From an uncultured Bacilli bacterium (lineage in GTDB: Bacteria; Bacillota_I; Bacilli_A; RF39; UBA660): a stretch of DNA of 64,000 nucleotides. The stretch lies in the NCBI GenBank assembly GCA_910577505.1, contig CAJTLN010000001.1:248001-312000 (forward strand), read 5' to 3'. Positions 25,112 through 34,214 of this stretch are shown here, piece by piece; the stretch's first letter is position 1; every line of letters begins with the position of its first letter. The position numbers and the translations under genes are program-made. The notes under the pieces are model-generated. The model was not told where the DNA came from. It saw only the letters and a program-made list of their open reading frames with translations, and ran no database searches.

Positions 25112-26782
25112 ATGGCAACAAATAGAACTAACGTTACATTTAATGATGGAACAGTAATAGAAATAGAAAAAGGAACTTCAATATATGAGTTAAGTAAAGT
25201 TTATCAACCTAAAATGAATTACAATATAGTAGGTGCAGAAATAGATAATGAAACAGTTCCTATGGATACAAAAATAACACGTGCAACAAAAATTGATTTT
25301 ATTGATGTCACTACTGTAAATGGTTATAAGATAAACAAATGTGGTTTAAAATTTGTAACAGAAGTTGCATTAAAAGAAACATTTGGTGAAGGATATGAAG
25401 TAACTTTTGATCATGCAATAGCAAATGGCATACATATGACTATCCAATGTGAGAAAAAATTTACTTTAAATGATGCTAAAAAATTAAAGACTAAAATGAA
25501 TGAAATAATTGCTAATGATGAAGTTATACATAGTCTTAATGTTGAGAAGAAAGAGGCAATAGCTTACTACAATAAAGTAAAAGCTGTGGAAAAAGCTCAA
25601 AATATTCACAACTTAACTAATAAAATAGTTACTGTTCATAAATTAAGAAATTATATAAATTATTATTATACAGAATTACCATATAAAACTGGATGCTTAA
25701 ACAGGTATGATTTAATCTTTTTGGGAGATAATAAGTTAGTACTATTGTTTCCATCTCCTAATACTAAATTTAAAGTCCCAGAGTACATTCATTATCAGAA
25801 TGTAATTAAATGTTTTGATGAAAGTAAAAAGTGGATAAATACCCTAAATATTCCATATATAGCAGACATAAACAAAAAAGTATCGGACTGCAAGATAGAA
25901 GATCTTGTTCAAATTGTCGAAACCAATTTTAATAATCAAATACACGATTTAGTTGACGATATCTTGAAAAAAAAGGCACGTTATGTCCTTTTTGCTGGAC
26001 CATCTTCATCTGGTAAGACAACAACTACTAAGAAAGTAGCACTTCAATTGCGTAGTAGAGGTTGTGAAGTATTAGTAATATCTGTTGATAACTATTTTAA
26101 AAACAAAGTTGATTCACCAAAAGATGAAAATGGTAATTATGATTTTGAATGTTTAGAAGCTTTAGATTTAAAATTATTAAATAAACAATTAAAAGATTTA
26201 ATAGCAGGAAAAAAAGTCTCATTACCAGAATATAATTTTGTTACAGGTGAAAAAGAATATAATGATGAACCCGTAAGATTAGGGGAAAATGCAATCATAT
26301 TAATGGAAGGCTTACATAGCATAAATGATGCCATGACACCAGATTTAGAATCTGAATTAAAATATAAAGTTTATTTAAGTCCTTTTATTCCATTAAATAT
26401 AGATAGACATAATTATGTATCGACTACTGATTTACGTTTAATGCGTCGTATAGTAAGAGATAATCGTACTAGAGCAACAGATGTAGGCAAAACTATTATG
26501 TATTGGAATATGGTTCGTAGTGGCGAAGAAAAGCATATTTTCCCTTACATAAATAATGTTAATAAAATAATTAATACCTCATTAGTGTATGAAGTTGGTG
26601 TTCTTAAAGTTTTTGTAGAACCACTATTATACTCTGTCAAGAGTAACTCACCAGCATATAATGAAGCACGAAGATTAATTGATTCTTTACGCGTCTTTTT
26701 CCCAATTCCATCTGATTATGTAACAGATGAATCTATATTAAGAGAATTTATTGGTAAAAGTGCGTTTGAAACATATAAATAG
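25112..26782 (+). CDS. Nucleoside (uridine) kinase with N-terminal TGS/ThrRS-like domains
   Basis: 556 aa from ATG 25112 (a longer in-frame start at 25016 lies upstream of the probable promoter TATAAT 25080-25085 and would add 32 unlikely residues). Residues 1-65 form a TGS-like domain (VTFNDGTVIEIEKGTSIYELSK), then a ThrRS-type second domain (about 65-200), and a uridine kinase domain with Walker A FAGPSSSGKTTTTK (about 294-307), VISVDNYFK and MEGLHSIN. This multi-domain kinase occurs in many Clostridia and Bacilli and phosphorylates uridine or related nucleosides. Ends 22 bases before gap. Confidence 0.88.
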   Translation: MATNRTNVTFNDGTVIEIEKGTSIYELSKVYQPKMNYNIVGAEIDNETVPMDTKITRATKIDFIDVTTVNGYKINKCGLKFVTEVALKETFGEGYEVTFDHAIANGIHMTIQCEKKFTLNDAKKLKTKMNEIIANDEVIHSLNVEKKEAIAYYNKVKAVEKAQNIHNLTNKIVTVHKLRNYINYYYTELPYKTGCLNRYDLIFLGDNKLVLLFPSPNTKFKVPEYIHYQNVIKCFDESKKWINTLNIPYIADINKKVSDCKIEDLVQIVETNFNNQIHDLVDDILKKKARYVLFAGPSSSGKTTTTKKVALQLRSRGCEVLVISVDNYFKNKVDSPKDENGNYDFECLEALDLKLLNKQLKDLIAGKKVSLPEYNFVTGEKEYNDEPVRLGENAIILMEGLHSINDAMTPDLESELKYKVYLSPFIPLNIDRHNYVSTTDLRLMRRIVRDNRTRATDVGKTIMYWNMVRSGEEKHIFPYINNVNKIINTSLVYEVGVLKVFVEPLLYSVKSNSPAYNEARRLIDSLRVFFPIPSDYVTDESILREFIGKSAFETYK

Positions 26783-26804
26783 TTAAAGAAAGAGGAATAT
26801 AAAA

Positions 26805-27827
26805 ATGATAAAAGTAGCAATTAATGGATTTGGTCGTATTGGAAGACTAGCTTTTAGAGAAATGATTACAGGAAGTGATTTTGATATCGTTGCAATAAAT
26901 GATTTAACAGATGCAGAATCTTTAGCATATTTATTAAAATATGATACTAATCATCGTTCATTCCATGAAAATATAATTAACTATGAAGGCGATGAAATCG
27001 TAATCAAAGGAACAAAAAGAGTTAAAGTATATAGTGAAAAAGACCCTGCTAACTTGCCTTGGGGTGAATTAGGTATTGATGTAGTACTAGAATGTACAGG
27101 ATTATTTACTAGTCTTGAAGATGCGTCAAAACATATTGAAGCTGGTGCAAAAAAAGTTATTATCTCTGCACCAGGAAAAGGCGATATGAAAACTATCGTT
27201 TATAATGTAAACTCAGATATATTAGATGGAAGCGAAACAGTTATTTCTGCTGCGTCATGTACAACTAACTGCCTAGCTCCAGTTCTAAAAGTAATTGAAG
27301 ATAATATTGGTATTGTAAAAGGATATATGACGACTGTTCATGCATATACAAATGATCAAGCAACATTAGATATAGCTCATAAAAAAGGAATCTTAGCTCG
27401 TCGTGGTCGTGCATGTGCACAAAACATCGTTCCAGCTTCAACTGGAGCAGCTAGTGCTATCGGAAAAGTAATACCAACATTATTAGGTAAAATGGATGGC
27501 AACGCTTTTCGTGTACCAGTATCAGACGGTTCTGTTATCGATGTTACATTAGAATTAACAAGAAATACTTCAGTAGAAGAAATCAACAATTTGTTTATTA
27601 ACAATCAAAACGAAACATTACGTATTACTATGGATCCTATAGTTTCAAGTGATGTTTTAGGTAAAAAGGTTGGCGCTCTAGTAGATGGGCTTTCTACAAG
27701 CGTTTTAGAAAGTGAAGGACGTCAACTAGTAAAAATTATTGCATGGTATGATAATGAAATGGGTTATACTGCACAAATGATGCGTACAGCTAAACAATTA
27801 ATGACTATAAATAAAAGTGTCGAGTAG
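26805..27827 (+). CDS. gap: Glyceraldehyde-3-phosphate dehydrogenase, type I
   Basis: 340 aa. Oxidises glyceraldehyde-3-phosphate with NAD and phosphate in glycolysis. NAD-binding start INGFGRIGRLAFRE, active-site SAASCTTNCLAP (Cys152) and the helper His in TTVHAYTNDQ, plus WYDNEMGYT near the end. RBS AGAGGAA. Ended by a hairpin, with pgk starting 79 bases on behind its own probable promoter. Confidence 0.97.
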   Translation: MIKVAINGFGRIGRLAFREMITGSDFDIVAINDLTDAESLAYLLKYDTNHRSFHENIINYEGDEIVIKGTKRVKVYSEKDPANLPWGELGIDVVLECTGLFTSLEDASKHIEAGAKKVIISAPGKGDMKTIVYNVNSDILDGSETVISAASCTTNCLAPVLKVIEDNIGIVKGYMTTVHAYTNDQATLDIAHKKGILARRGRACAQNIVPASTGAASAIGKVIPTLLGKMDGNAFRVPVSDGSVIDVTLELTRNTSVEEINNLFINNQNETLRITMDPIVSSDVLGKKVGALVDGLSTSVLESEGRQLVKIIAWYDNEMGYTAQMMRTAKQLMTINKSVE

Positions 27828-27838
27828 GCACTTTTTTT
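27813..27838 (+). terminator. Terminator after gap
   Basis: AAAGTGTC/GGCACTTT stem (one G-T pair), loop GAGTA, seven T. The gap stop codon lies in the loop. Confidence 0.82.
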
Positions 27839-27906
27839 GTGTAAAGATGTAAATATTAAAATTGAAGATAATATTCTATTAATTTATAATAAATGAAGGT
27901 GATGCT

Positions 27907-29094
27907 ATGAAAAAGAGAATTCAAGATATGGATGTAAAAGGAAAAAAGGTCCTATTAAGATGTGACTTTAACGTACCAGTTAAAGAAGGAATGATTCTTG
28001 ATGATAGTAAAATAGTAGCAGCATTAAATACAATTGATTATTTAGTTAAAGAAGGAGCAAAGATAATAATTCTTTCACACTTTGGAAAAGTTAAAACCGA
28101 AAGTGATAAAGTCAATAATTCTTTAGCACCAATAGCTGCTCACTTACAGAAATTAGTAAATACAAAGGTTATATTTTCAAAACAACCAAGAAGTTTATAT
28201 TTAGAAGCAAAAATAGAAAATATGAACCCTGGAGAAATAATAGTTTTAGAAAACACACGTTTTGAGGATGTCCCAGATAAATTAGAAAGTGGAAATGATC
28301 CTCAATTAGCTATGTACTGGGCTGGTTTAGCTGATATATATTGCCTAGATGCTTTTGGTTCATCTCATAGATGTCATGCATCTACATATGGAGTTGCAAA
28401 CTATCTACCAAGTTGTGTTGGTTTTTTAGTTCAACACGAAGTAGAAATGTTAGATGAATATGTTCTTAATGCAAGTCGTCCATTTACAATAGTAATGGGG
28501 GGAGCGAAAGTTGAGGACAAAGTTGAATTAATTGAATCTTTACTACCAAGATGTGATCATTTATTAATAACAGGAGGCATAGCCAATTCATGCTTAGCAA
28601 CTTTAGGTTTTAATGTGGGAAACTCATTAAGAACAAAGGACCCAGAAGTATTATCTAAAATTAAGAATATTTTAATTCAGTACAAAGATAAAATAATGTT
28701 ACCAATAGATGCAATAATAGGAAGAGTATATAACGAAGACTTTATTGAACATGTAAATATAGATAAAGTTGAAGAAGATGACATAATATATGATATTGGT
28801 ATGAAAACAATAAAGAAATACAAAGAAATAATAGATAATTCAAAGACCATTTTTGTAAATGGAACAGCAGGCAAATATGAAGATAAAAGGTATGCTACTG
28901 GAACAAGAGAATTATTAGATACAATTAGTAAATCAAATGCAATAAAAATAGTTGGTGGAGGAGATGGTGTAAGCGCTGTTAAATACTTTAATATGGGAGA
29001 TAGATTTAGCTTCCTTTCAACAGGTGGTGGAGCAACATTAGAGTATATTATAAATGAAGGGTTACCAGCAATAAATAATATTGAAGAAAAGTAA
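27907..29094 (+). CDS. pgk: Phosphoglycerate kinase
   Basis: 395 aa. Transfers phosphate from 1,3-bisphosphoglycerate to ADP. Substrate loop RCDFNVPVKEGMILDDSKIVAAL, LSHFGK, VLENTRFE, the domain FGSSHRCHAST, GGAKVEDKVELI and the nucleotide motif GGGDGVSAV (commonly GGGDSAAA) with the ending STGGGATLE are intact. RBS GAAGGTGA. Separated from tpiA by 1 base. Confidence 0.96.
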   Translation: MKKRIQDMDVKGKKVLLRCDFNVPVKEGMILDDSKIVAALNTIDYLVKEGAKIIILSHFGKVKTESDKVNNSLAPIAAHLQKLVNTKVIFSKQPRSLYLEAKIENMNPGEIIVLENTRFEDVPDKLESGNDPQLAMYWAGLADIYCLDAFGSSHRCHASTYGVANYLPSCVGFLVQHEVEMLDEYVLNASRPFTIVMGGAKVEDKVELIESLLPRCDHLLITGGIANSCLATLGFNVGNSLRTKDPEVLSKIKNILIQYKDKIMLPIDAIIGRVYNEDFIEHVNIDKVEEDDIIYDIGMKTIKKYKEIIDNSKTIFVNGTAGKYEDKRYATGTRELLDTISKSNAIKIVGGGDGVSAVKYFNMGDRFSFLSTGGGATLEYIINEGLPAINNIEEK

Positions 29095-29095
29095 T

Positions 29096-29827
29096 ATGAA
29101 ATATTTGATATGCAATTTAAAAGCCAATAAGTTAAAAGACGATATAACTTTATATGAAGAAAATATTAGAAATATTGCCGATGATTCGAATATTGAATTT
29201 ATAATATGTCCCCCAACACCGTTTTTATATCTCTTCCAAAATAATAACTATAAATTAGGCAGCCAAGATGTATCGCAATTTAGTAATGGTTCTTATACTG
29301 GAGAAAATACCGCTGAACAACTTTCTTCTTTAAAAGTTAAATATGTTTTAGTTGGACATAGTGAAAGAAGAAATCTTTTAAATGAAGACGAATCAGCTAT
29401 TATTAATAAAATAAAAAAAGCATATCATTCTCATATGCGACCAATATATTTTATTGGTGAACAGAATACATCAAAAGAAGAAAGCGAAGCAAATAAAATA
29501 CTAGAAAGACAAATATCTCATATAATCAATGAAGTACCCGATTATAAAAGAGAAAAACTGATAATTGTATATGAGCCTTTATGGGCAATCGGAACAGGAC
29601 TAACTCCAACATTATCAGAAATAACAACAAGAATAAATTTCATAAAGAAAATAATAAAAGAGTACTATGATTTATCGTTGCCAGTTCTTTATGGTGGTAG
29701 CGTTAATGAAAATAATATTGATGAATTAATAACTGTAGGAATGCTTGATGGTTTTGTCGTTGGAGGAAGTTCTTTAGAAACTGAAGCCTTGAGAAAAATT
29801 TATAAAAAAATTCAAAAAAATATTTAA
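29096..29827 (+). CDS. tpiA: Triose-phosphate isomerase
   Basis: 243 aa from ATG 29096, directly after the pgk stop (an in-frame TTG at 29081 inside pgk is less likely). The active-site residues are all present: Lys in CNLKANK, His in VGHSERRNLL, Glu in YEPLWAIGTG, and the phosphate loops YGGSVNENN and VGGSSLE. The start CNLKANK differs from the usual GNWKMNK, so this copy is rather divergent but should be active. Confidence 0.93.
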   Translation: MKYLICNLKANKLKDDITLYEENIRNIADDSNIEFIICPPTPFLYLFQNNNYKLGSQDVSQFSNGSYTGENTAEQLSSLKVKYVLVGHSERRNLLNEDESAIINKIKKAYHSHMRPIYFIGEQNTSKEESEANKILERQISHIINEVPDYKREKLIIVYEPLWAIGTGLTPTLSEITTRINFIKKIIKEYYDLSLPVLYGGSVNENNIDELITVGMLDGFVVGGSSLETEALRKIYKKIQKNI

Positions 29828-29897
29828 AACGACAAAAAAAAACATAATGCCATTATAAATTAATATAAAATAAGTAACATAGAAAGAGACAGGATAT

Positions 29898-30659
29898 ATG
29901 AGATATAATATTAATACATTGGTAGTATGCAGTAATGAAGAATTAGTGAAGTTAAAAAGTGAAATAAGTAAAATAACAACAGAAGTAAATATAAAATACG
30001 CTGTTGAAACGTATAAAGAAGCCTTAGAAATTATTAATGATTCTAAATCTAATCTTGATGCTATAATCATCGATGGAACTATACCTGGAGAAAACATTTT
30101 AGCATTATTAACTGGATACAAAAATGAAGTATTATTGTCAAGAAGTATAATATTAGATAATATAAAACTTGATTGCTATAATTTGTCAGCATCAAATTAT
30201 CAAATATTTAACGTAATTCCTAAAAACTATAAAACAGAGGAATTAGTTATATCCTTAAGAGAAATAAAGAATAAACAAGAAAAGTATAATTTTCTTAAAA
30301 TATCTATTTATGATAAAGTTGCAGAAATTTTAAAGAAATTGGGAATAGCACCAGATAAAAATGGCTTCCATTATCTTAGAAAAGCTATATATGAGTGCTA
30401 CTTAGATCCATCATTACTAACATCGATAACAAAAGAAATATATCCAATGTTAGCTGAATCGTTTTCTAAAAAAGAAAGTTGTATAGAAAGATCAATTCGC
30501 AGTGCAATTGAAACTGGTTGGGATAGAGGAAACTATGAATATTCAAATGAATTATTTTCAAATTGTGTAGACTATTATAAAACCAAACCAACTAATGGAG
30601 AATTTATAGCTATAATTGTTGATAAAATAATGATGGAAGAAGGAAGAACAGCCTACTAA
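29898..30659 (+). CDS. spo0A: Spo0A-like transcription factor with degenerate receiver
   Basis: 253 aa. The C-terminal half (about 140-250) is a clear Spo0A DNA-binding domain: LGIAPDKNGFHYLRKAIYE, SITKEIYP, CIERSIRSAIETGWDRGN and KPTNGEFIAIIVDK, with the recognition helix around the IERSIRSAIE stretch. The N-terminal half has the size of a receiver domain, but the acidic pair near residue 11 (DD in Spo0A) is C11-S12-N13; Asp59 at the phosphorylation position remains. It may act without the usual phosphorelay. It lies alone between tpiA and the gpmI-like gene, not beside the usual spoIVB. Family certain for the C-terminal half; role in sporulation not shown. Confidence 0.88.
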   Translation: MRYNINTLVVCSNEELVKLKSEISKITTEVNIKYAVETYKEALEIINDSKSNLDAIIIDGTIPGENILALLTGYKNEVLLSRSIILDNIKLDCYNLSASNYQIFNVIPKNYKTEELVISLREIKNKQEKYNFLKISIYDKVAEILKKLGIAPDKNGFHYLRKAIYECYLDPSLLTSITKEIYPMLAESFSKKESCIERSIRSAIETGWDRGNYEYSNELFSNCVDYYKTKPTNGEFIAIIVDKIMMEEGRTAY

Positions 30660-30662
30660 TTA

Positions 30663-30700
30663 AAAGAAATGAAGAAGTCCTTGTAATTTCTTTTTTTTTT
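30663..30700 (+). terminator. Terminator after the Spo0A-like gene
   Basis: AAAGAAAT/ATTTCTTT stem with a 15-base loop and a run of ten T. Confidence 0.7.
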
Positions 30701-30730
30701 ATGCTATTATGGTACTAGGAGACTTGCAAA

Positions 30731-32245
30731 ATGAAGAAAATATTAACGATAATACTAGATGGATTTGGTATGAGAGAAGACATATATGGTAATGCTATAA
30801 AAAATGCTGGTATGAACAACTTTATTAATCTTTGGAATACGTATCCTCATTGCCTTTTAAAAGCAAATGGACAGTATGTTGATTTACCAGATAAGCAATG
30901 TAGCAATAGCAAATTAGGCCACGAAATCATAGGTACAGGAAGACAAATTGACAATAAGCTATCAGACCTTAATGATGTTTTTAAAAAAGGACGTTTAAAA
31001 TATAATAAAAAATATAGTGAGATGATTACTAAGCTAAAATCACATTCGGAAATAAATCTTCATATTTGTCACTTATTATCTGATGGAGGAGTTTCATCAC
31101 ACATTACTCATTTAAAATGCTTCTTAAATGAATTAAGTGAAAGTAAAGTTGAAAACAAAGTGTATTTACATTTAATATCTGATGGCAGAGATTCAAATAA
31201 ATATAGTGTAAAAGATTATATAAATGAAATTAAAGGATATATAAATAACAATGTATATCTATCATCTGTTTGTGGACGTTATTATGCTTTAGATGAAACA
31301 AAAGATTTTAAAAGAACTAAAATGTATTATGATTTGCTATTTGATGGACGTGGGGTAAATGCTGTTAATCTACCTCTTGTTATTGATAAATGTTATGAAA
31401 AGAAAATGTCAGATGAATATTTGCCTCCTTTAAAAGCAAAAGATTTTGCTTATATACAAGATAATGATATTTTAATGCTACTTAATTATGACCGAGAAGG
31501 TCAAATGCAAATATTAGATTCAATATGTAATAAAGATTTTATTGAATTTGACCCATTTCCTGTAGATATAGAAGTATATAGTCTTTATGAAATAGATAGA
31601 AATTTAAATAAAAATTACTTATTTGAGGCTAGCAAATATAATAAAACACTAACAGAATATCTTTCCGGTTTAGGTTTAACTCAAGCGCATATATTTGAAG
31701 ATATAAAATCTTCTTCAATGAATTACTATTTAAATGGTGGAAGATATTTAAAACTAGAAAATTGTGATATATATAGTATTGCATCGTCACATATTGATAG
31801 TTTTGATATAAAGCCAGAAATGAATGCATTATCTATTGCCAAAACAATAATAAAGTGCATGGAAAAAGATTATGATTTTATTCTTGCAAATTTTGCTAAC
31901 CCAGATGAAGTAGGACATACTGGAAACTACCAGGCAACAATAAATGGTCTTCAAGCTATAGATGTTTGTCTAGGTAAAATAATCGAAGTAGCAGAAGAGA
32001 ACTTTTATAAAATTGTAATAGTATCAAGTCACGCTAAAGCAGATACCATAATAGATCGTGAAAATAATATAGTTACAAAGAATACTTTAAGCCCAGTTCC
32101 GTTTATAATAACGGATAAGAAAATAAAACTCAAAAACGGGAATTTAACTAGTTTTACTCCAAGTCTACTAAAGTATATGGATATTGCCGTTCCAAAAGAA
32201 ATGAAAGAAACAGAAATTTTAATCGAAAAAAATAGAAATAATTAA
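30731..32245 (+). CDS. gpmI: Phosphoglycerate mutase (GpmI)-like protein, catalytic residues changed
   Basis: 504 aa, near the usual 510, colinear with cofactor-independent phosphoglycerate mutase. Conserved: Asp10 (ILDGFG), Ser60 (SNSKLGH), DGRD, GRYYALD, Asp392 and His396 (NPDEVGHTG). Changed: VSSHAKAD stands where TADHGN should be (second metal-site Asp is Ser433; His434 kept), TKNTLSPVP replaces TAHTTNPVP (His is Asn451), DGGVSSH replaces DGGVHSH, and the FRADR and EKYPH motifs are lost. The fold is clear; loss of two of seven metal ligands makes normal mutase activity doubtful. It may be a paralogue with another job. Last gene of the glycolytic block. Confidence 0.8.
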   Translation: MKKILTIILDGFGMREDIYGNAIKNAGMNNFINLWNTYPHCLLKANGQYVDLPDKQCSNSKLGHEIIGTGRQIDNKLSDLNDVFKKGRLKYNKKYSEMITKLKSHSEINLHICHLLSDGGVSSHITHLKCFLNELSESKVENKVYLHLISDGRDSNKYSVKDYINEIKGYINNNVYLSSVCGRYYALDETKDFKRTKMYYDLLFDGRGVNAVNLPLVIDKCYEKKMSDEYLPPLKAKDFAYIQDNDILMLLNYDREGQMQILDSICNKDFIEFDPFPVDIEVYSLYEIDRNLNKNYLFEASKYNKTLTEYLSGLGLTQAHIFEDIKSSSMNYYLNGGRYLKLENCDIYSIASSHIDSFDIKPEMNALSIAKTIIKCMEKDYDFILANFANPDEVGHTGNYQATINGLQAIDVCLGKIIEVAEENFYKIVIVSSHAKADTIIDRENNIVTKNTLSPVPFIITDKKIKLKNGNLTSFTPSLLKYMDIAVPKEMKETEILIEKNRNN

Positions 32246-32271
32246 GAAAGTAAAAATACTTTCTTTTTTTA
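32244..32271 (+). terminator. Terminator before the S10 operon
   Basis: AAGAAAGTA/TACTTTCTT perfect 9-bp stem, loop AAAA, seven T. Confidence 0.9.
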
Positions 32272-32306
32272 TAAAAATAAAAAAAATAAAAAAATGTAAC
32301 TTTTAC

Positions 32307-32335
32307 TTGATTTTATGGGACATGCTTGCTATAAT
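32307..32335 (+). promoter_or_regulatory. S10-spc-alpha operon promoter
   Basis: TTGATT, a 17-base spacer, then TATAAT with TG one base upstream: a strong housekeeping promoter with an extended -10. It is about 130 bases ahead of rpsJ and is the only obvious promoter before more than 13 kb of ribosomal genes. Confidence 0.85.
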
Positions 32336-32341
32336 GGAAAC

Positions 32342-32462
32342 TGTATGACTGCGTAGATGTGTGAGGTTGCCGATACACTAGGAGATGTTGTTAAACTTTT
32401 TCTAAAAATCGGGTAATTCATTACGGAGCGAGCCTATACTAGATATAGACGAAAGGAGAAAT
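32342..32462 (+). promoter_or_regulatory. Structured 5' leader of the S10 operon
   Basis: About 120 bases between promoter and rpsJ that are GC-richer than other gaps and contain paired blocks, such as GTGT...ACAC around 32358-32379 and a CTATA/TATAG hairpin at about 32434-32448 just ahead of the RBS AAGGAG. S10 operons are commonly under feedback by a ribosomal protein (L4 in enterobacteria). I infer a regulatory leader; the binding protein is not known from sequence. Confidence 0.6.
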
Positions 32463-32468
32463 GACAAA

Positions 32469-32774
32469 ATGTCAAGTAACAAAGTTCGTATTACTCTTAA
32501 AGCTTATGATCATAGAGTTCTAGATCAAGCTTGTGGAAAAATAGTTGAAACTGTTAAAAGAACTGGGGGAGAAGTTGTTGGTCCAGTACCTCTACCTACT
32601 GATGTAGAACGTGTAACTGTACTAAGAGCTGTACACAAATATAAAGACTCTAGAGAACAATTTGAAAGTCGTACTCATAAGAGACTTATAGATATTAAAA
32701 ACCCTACAAAAGAAACTGTTGAAGCACTTGCTCACTTAGATATTCCAAGTGGTGTTGCTATTAACATAAAATAA
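32469..32774 (+). CDS. rpsJ: 30S ribosomal protein S10
   Basis: 101 aa. S10 (NusE) sits in the head of the 30S subunit and also joins transcription antitermination complexes. Conserved LKAYDHRVLDQACGKIVETVKRTGG and PLPT, RTHKRLIDI segments. RBS AAGGAGA. First gene of the cluster. Confidence 0.98.
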   Translation: MSSNKVRITLKAYDHRVLDQACGKIVETVKRTGGEVVGPVPLPTDVERVTVLRAVHKYKDSREQFESRTHKRLIDIKNPTKETVEALAHLDIPSGVAINIK

Positions 32775-32796
32775 TAAAATATACGGAGGTAAAGAA

Positions 32797-33567
32797 ATGA
32801 AAGGAATCTTAGGACGTAAAGTCGGAATGACTCAAGTCTTTACAAAAGATGGAAAACTTGTTCCTGTAACTGTTGTATCAGTTGAGCCTAACGTTGTAAC
32901 TCAAGTTAAAACAACTGAAACTGATGGATATAATGCTATCCAATTAGCTACAGTGGACAAAAAAGCTAAAAACGCTACTAAAGCAAGCATTGGTCATGCT
33001 AAAAAAGCAAATACAACTCCTAAGCGCTACTTAAAAGAAATTCGTGATTACGAAGGTACTTATAACTTAGGAGATACTATTAGCGCTGATGTTTTCACTG
33101 CTGGTGAATATGTTGACGTTACTGGTACAAGTAAAGGACATGGTACTCAAGGTGTTATCAAACGTTGGAATCAATCAAGAGGTCCAATGGCACACGGTTC
33201 ACGTTATCACAGAAGACCAGGTTCAATGGGAACTATGCTTCCAATGCACGTTCTTAAAGGTAAGAAATTACCAGGACATATGGGTGTTGAAACTACAACA
33301 ATCCAAAACCTAGAAATTATCGAAGTAAATGCTGCAGAAAATTACATTTTAGTAAGGGGAAATATTCCAGGAGCTAAACAATCTTTAGTTTTAATTAGAA
33401 CAGCTGTTAAGAAAAACGGTTCAACTGAACCAAAAGAAATCTTAAGCTATGTTGAAGAAACAGTTGTTGATGAAGTTGTAGAAAGCGAAACTACAGAAGA
33501 AGTTGTAGAAACTGAAACTGTTGAAGAAACTGCTGCTACAGAAGAAAACCAAGGAGAAAGTAAGTAG
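32797..33567 (+). CDS. rplC: 50S ribosomal protein L3 with acidic C-terminal extension
   Basis: 256 aa, about 45 longer than usual. Core signatures are normal: ILGRKVGMTQVF, GTSKGHGTQGVIKRW, the tryptophan-loop region near the peptidyl transferase centre, and PGHMGVE. After about residue 211 the chain continues with a low-complexity Glu/Thr/Val tail (TEEVVETETVEETAATEENQ). The tail is in frame and ends just before rplD's RBS. Its function is unknown; it should project from the surface of the 50S subunit. Confidence 0.97.
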   Translation: MKGILGRKVGMTQVFTKDGKLVPVTVVSVEPNVVTQVKTTETDGYNAIQLATVDKKAKNATKASIGHAKKANTTPKRYLKEIRDYEGTYNLGDTISADVFTAGEYVDVTGTSKGHGTQGVIKRWNQSRGPMAHGSRYHRRPGSMGTMLPMHVLKGKKLPGHMGVETTTIQNLEIIEVNAAENYILVRGNIPGAKQSLVLIRTAVKKNGSTEPKEILSYVEETVVDEVVESETTEEVVETETVEETAATEENQGESK

Positions 33568-33590
33568 TTTACTTAGAAAGGTGATCTAAT

Positions 33591-34214
33591 ATGGCAAAAA
33601 TACAATTAATTAATGTAAAAGGCGAAAAACTAAAAGATTTAACATTAGCTGATAGCGTTTGGAATATCGAAGCAAATGACATCGTTCTAAAAAAAGCAAT
33701 CGATTTACAATTAGCTGCAACTAGACAAGGAACTGCAAAAACTAAAACACGTTCAGAAGTTTCTGGTGGTGGAAGAAAACCATGGAGACAAAAAGGTACT
33801 GGTAGAGCTCGTCAAGGTTCTATTAGAGCTACTCAATGGCGTGGAGGTGGAATCGCTGGTGGAGTTACTCCAAGAGATTACACATTCCAAATTAATAAAA
33901 AGGAAAGAGCTCTTGCTCTTAAGAGTGCATTAACTCACAAATTCCAAGATAAAGAATTAGTAGTTGTTGACTCAATCACATTAGATACATTAAAAACTGC
34001 GTCTGTTAAAGAAATAATGGCAACATTAAAATTAACTGGTAAAGTTTTATTTGTAACTGGTGAAGATAATGAAAACTTATACATGGCAACAAGAAATTTA
34101 GGTTATGCATATAACATTAATGCTGACGAAATTAATTGCTATGACTTAGTAAATGCTGACATCGTTGTTTGCGATGAAAAAGCTGTAGAAGTAATTGAAG
34201 GGGGACTTAAATAA
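33591..34214 (+). CDS. rplD: 50S ribosomal protein L4
   Basis: 207 aa. L4 lines the exit tunnel with its long loop, here RQGTAKTKTRSEVSGGGRKPWRQKGTGRARQGS (about 44-76). In other bacteria it can repress its own operon through the leader RNA. RBS AAAGGTGA; overlaps rplW by 1 base. Confidence 0.97.
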   Translation: MAKIQLINVKGEKLKDLTLADSVWNIEANDIVLKKAIDLQLAATRQGTAKTKTRSEVSGGGRKPWRQKGTGRARQGSIRATQWRGGGIAGGVTPRDYTFQINKKERALALKSALTHKFQDKELVVVDSITLDTLKTASVKEIMATLKLTGKVLFVTGEDNENLYMATRNLGYAYNINADEINCYDLVNADIVVCDEKAVEVIEGGLK

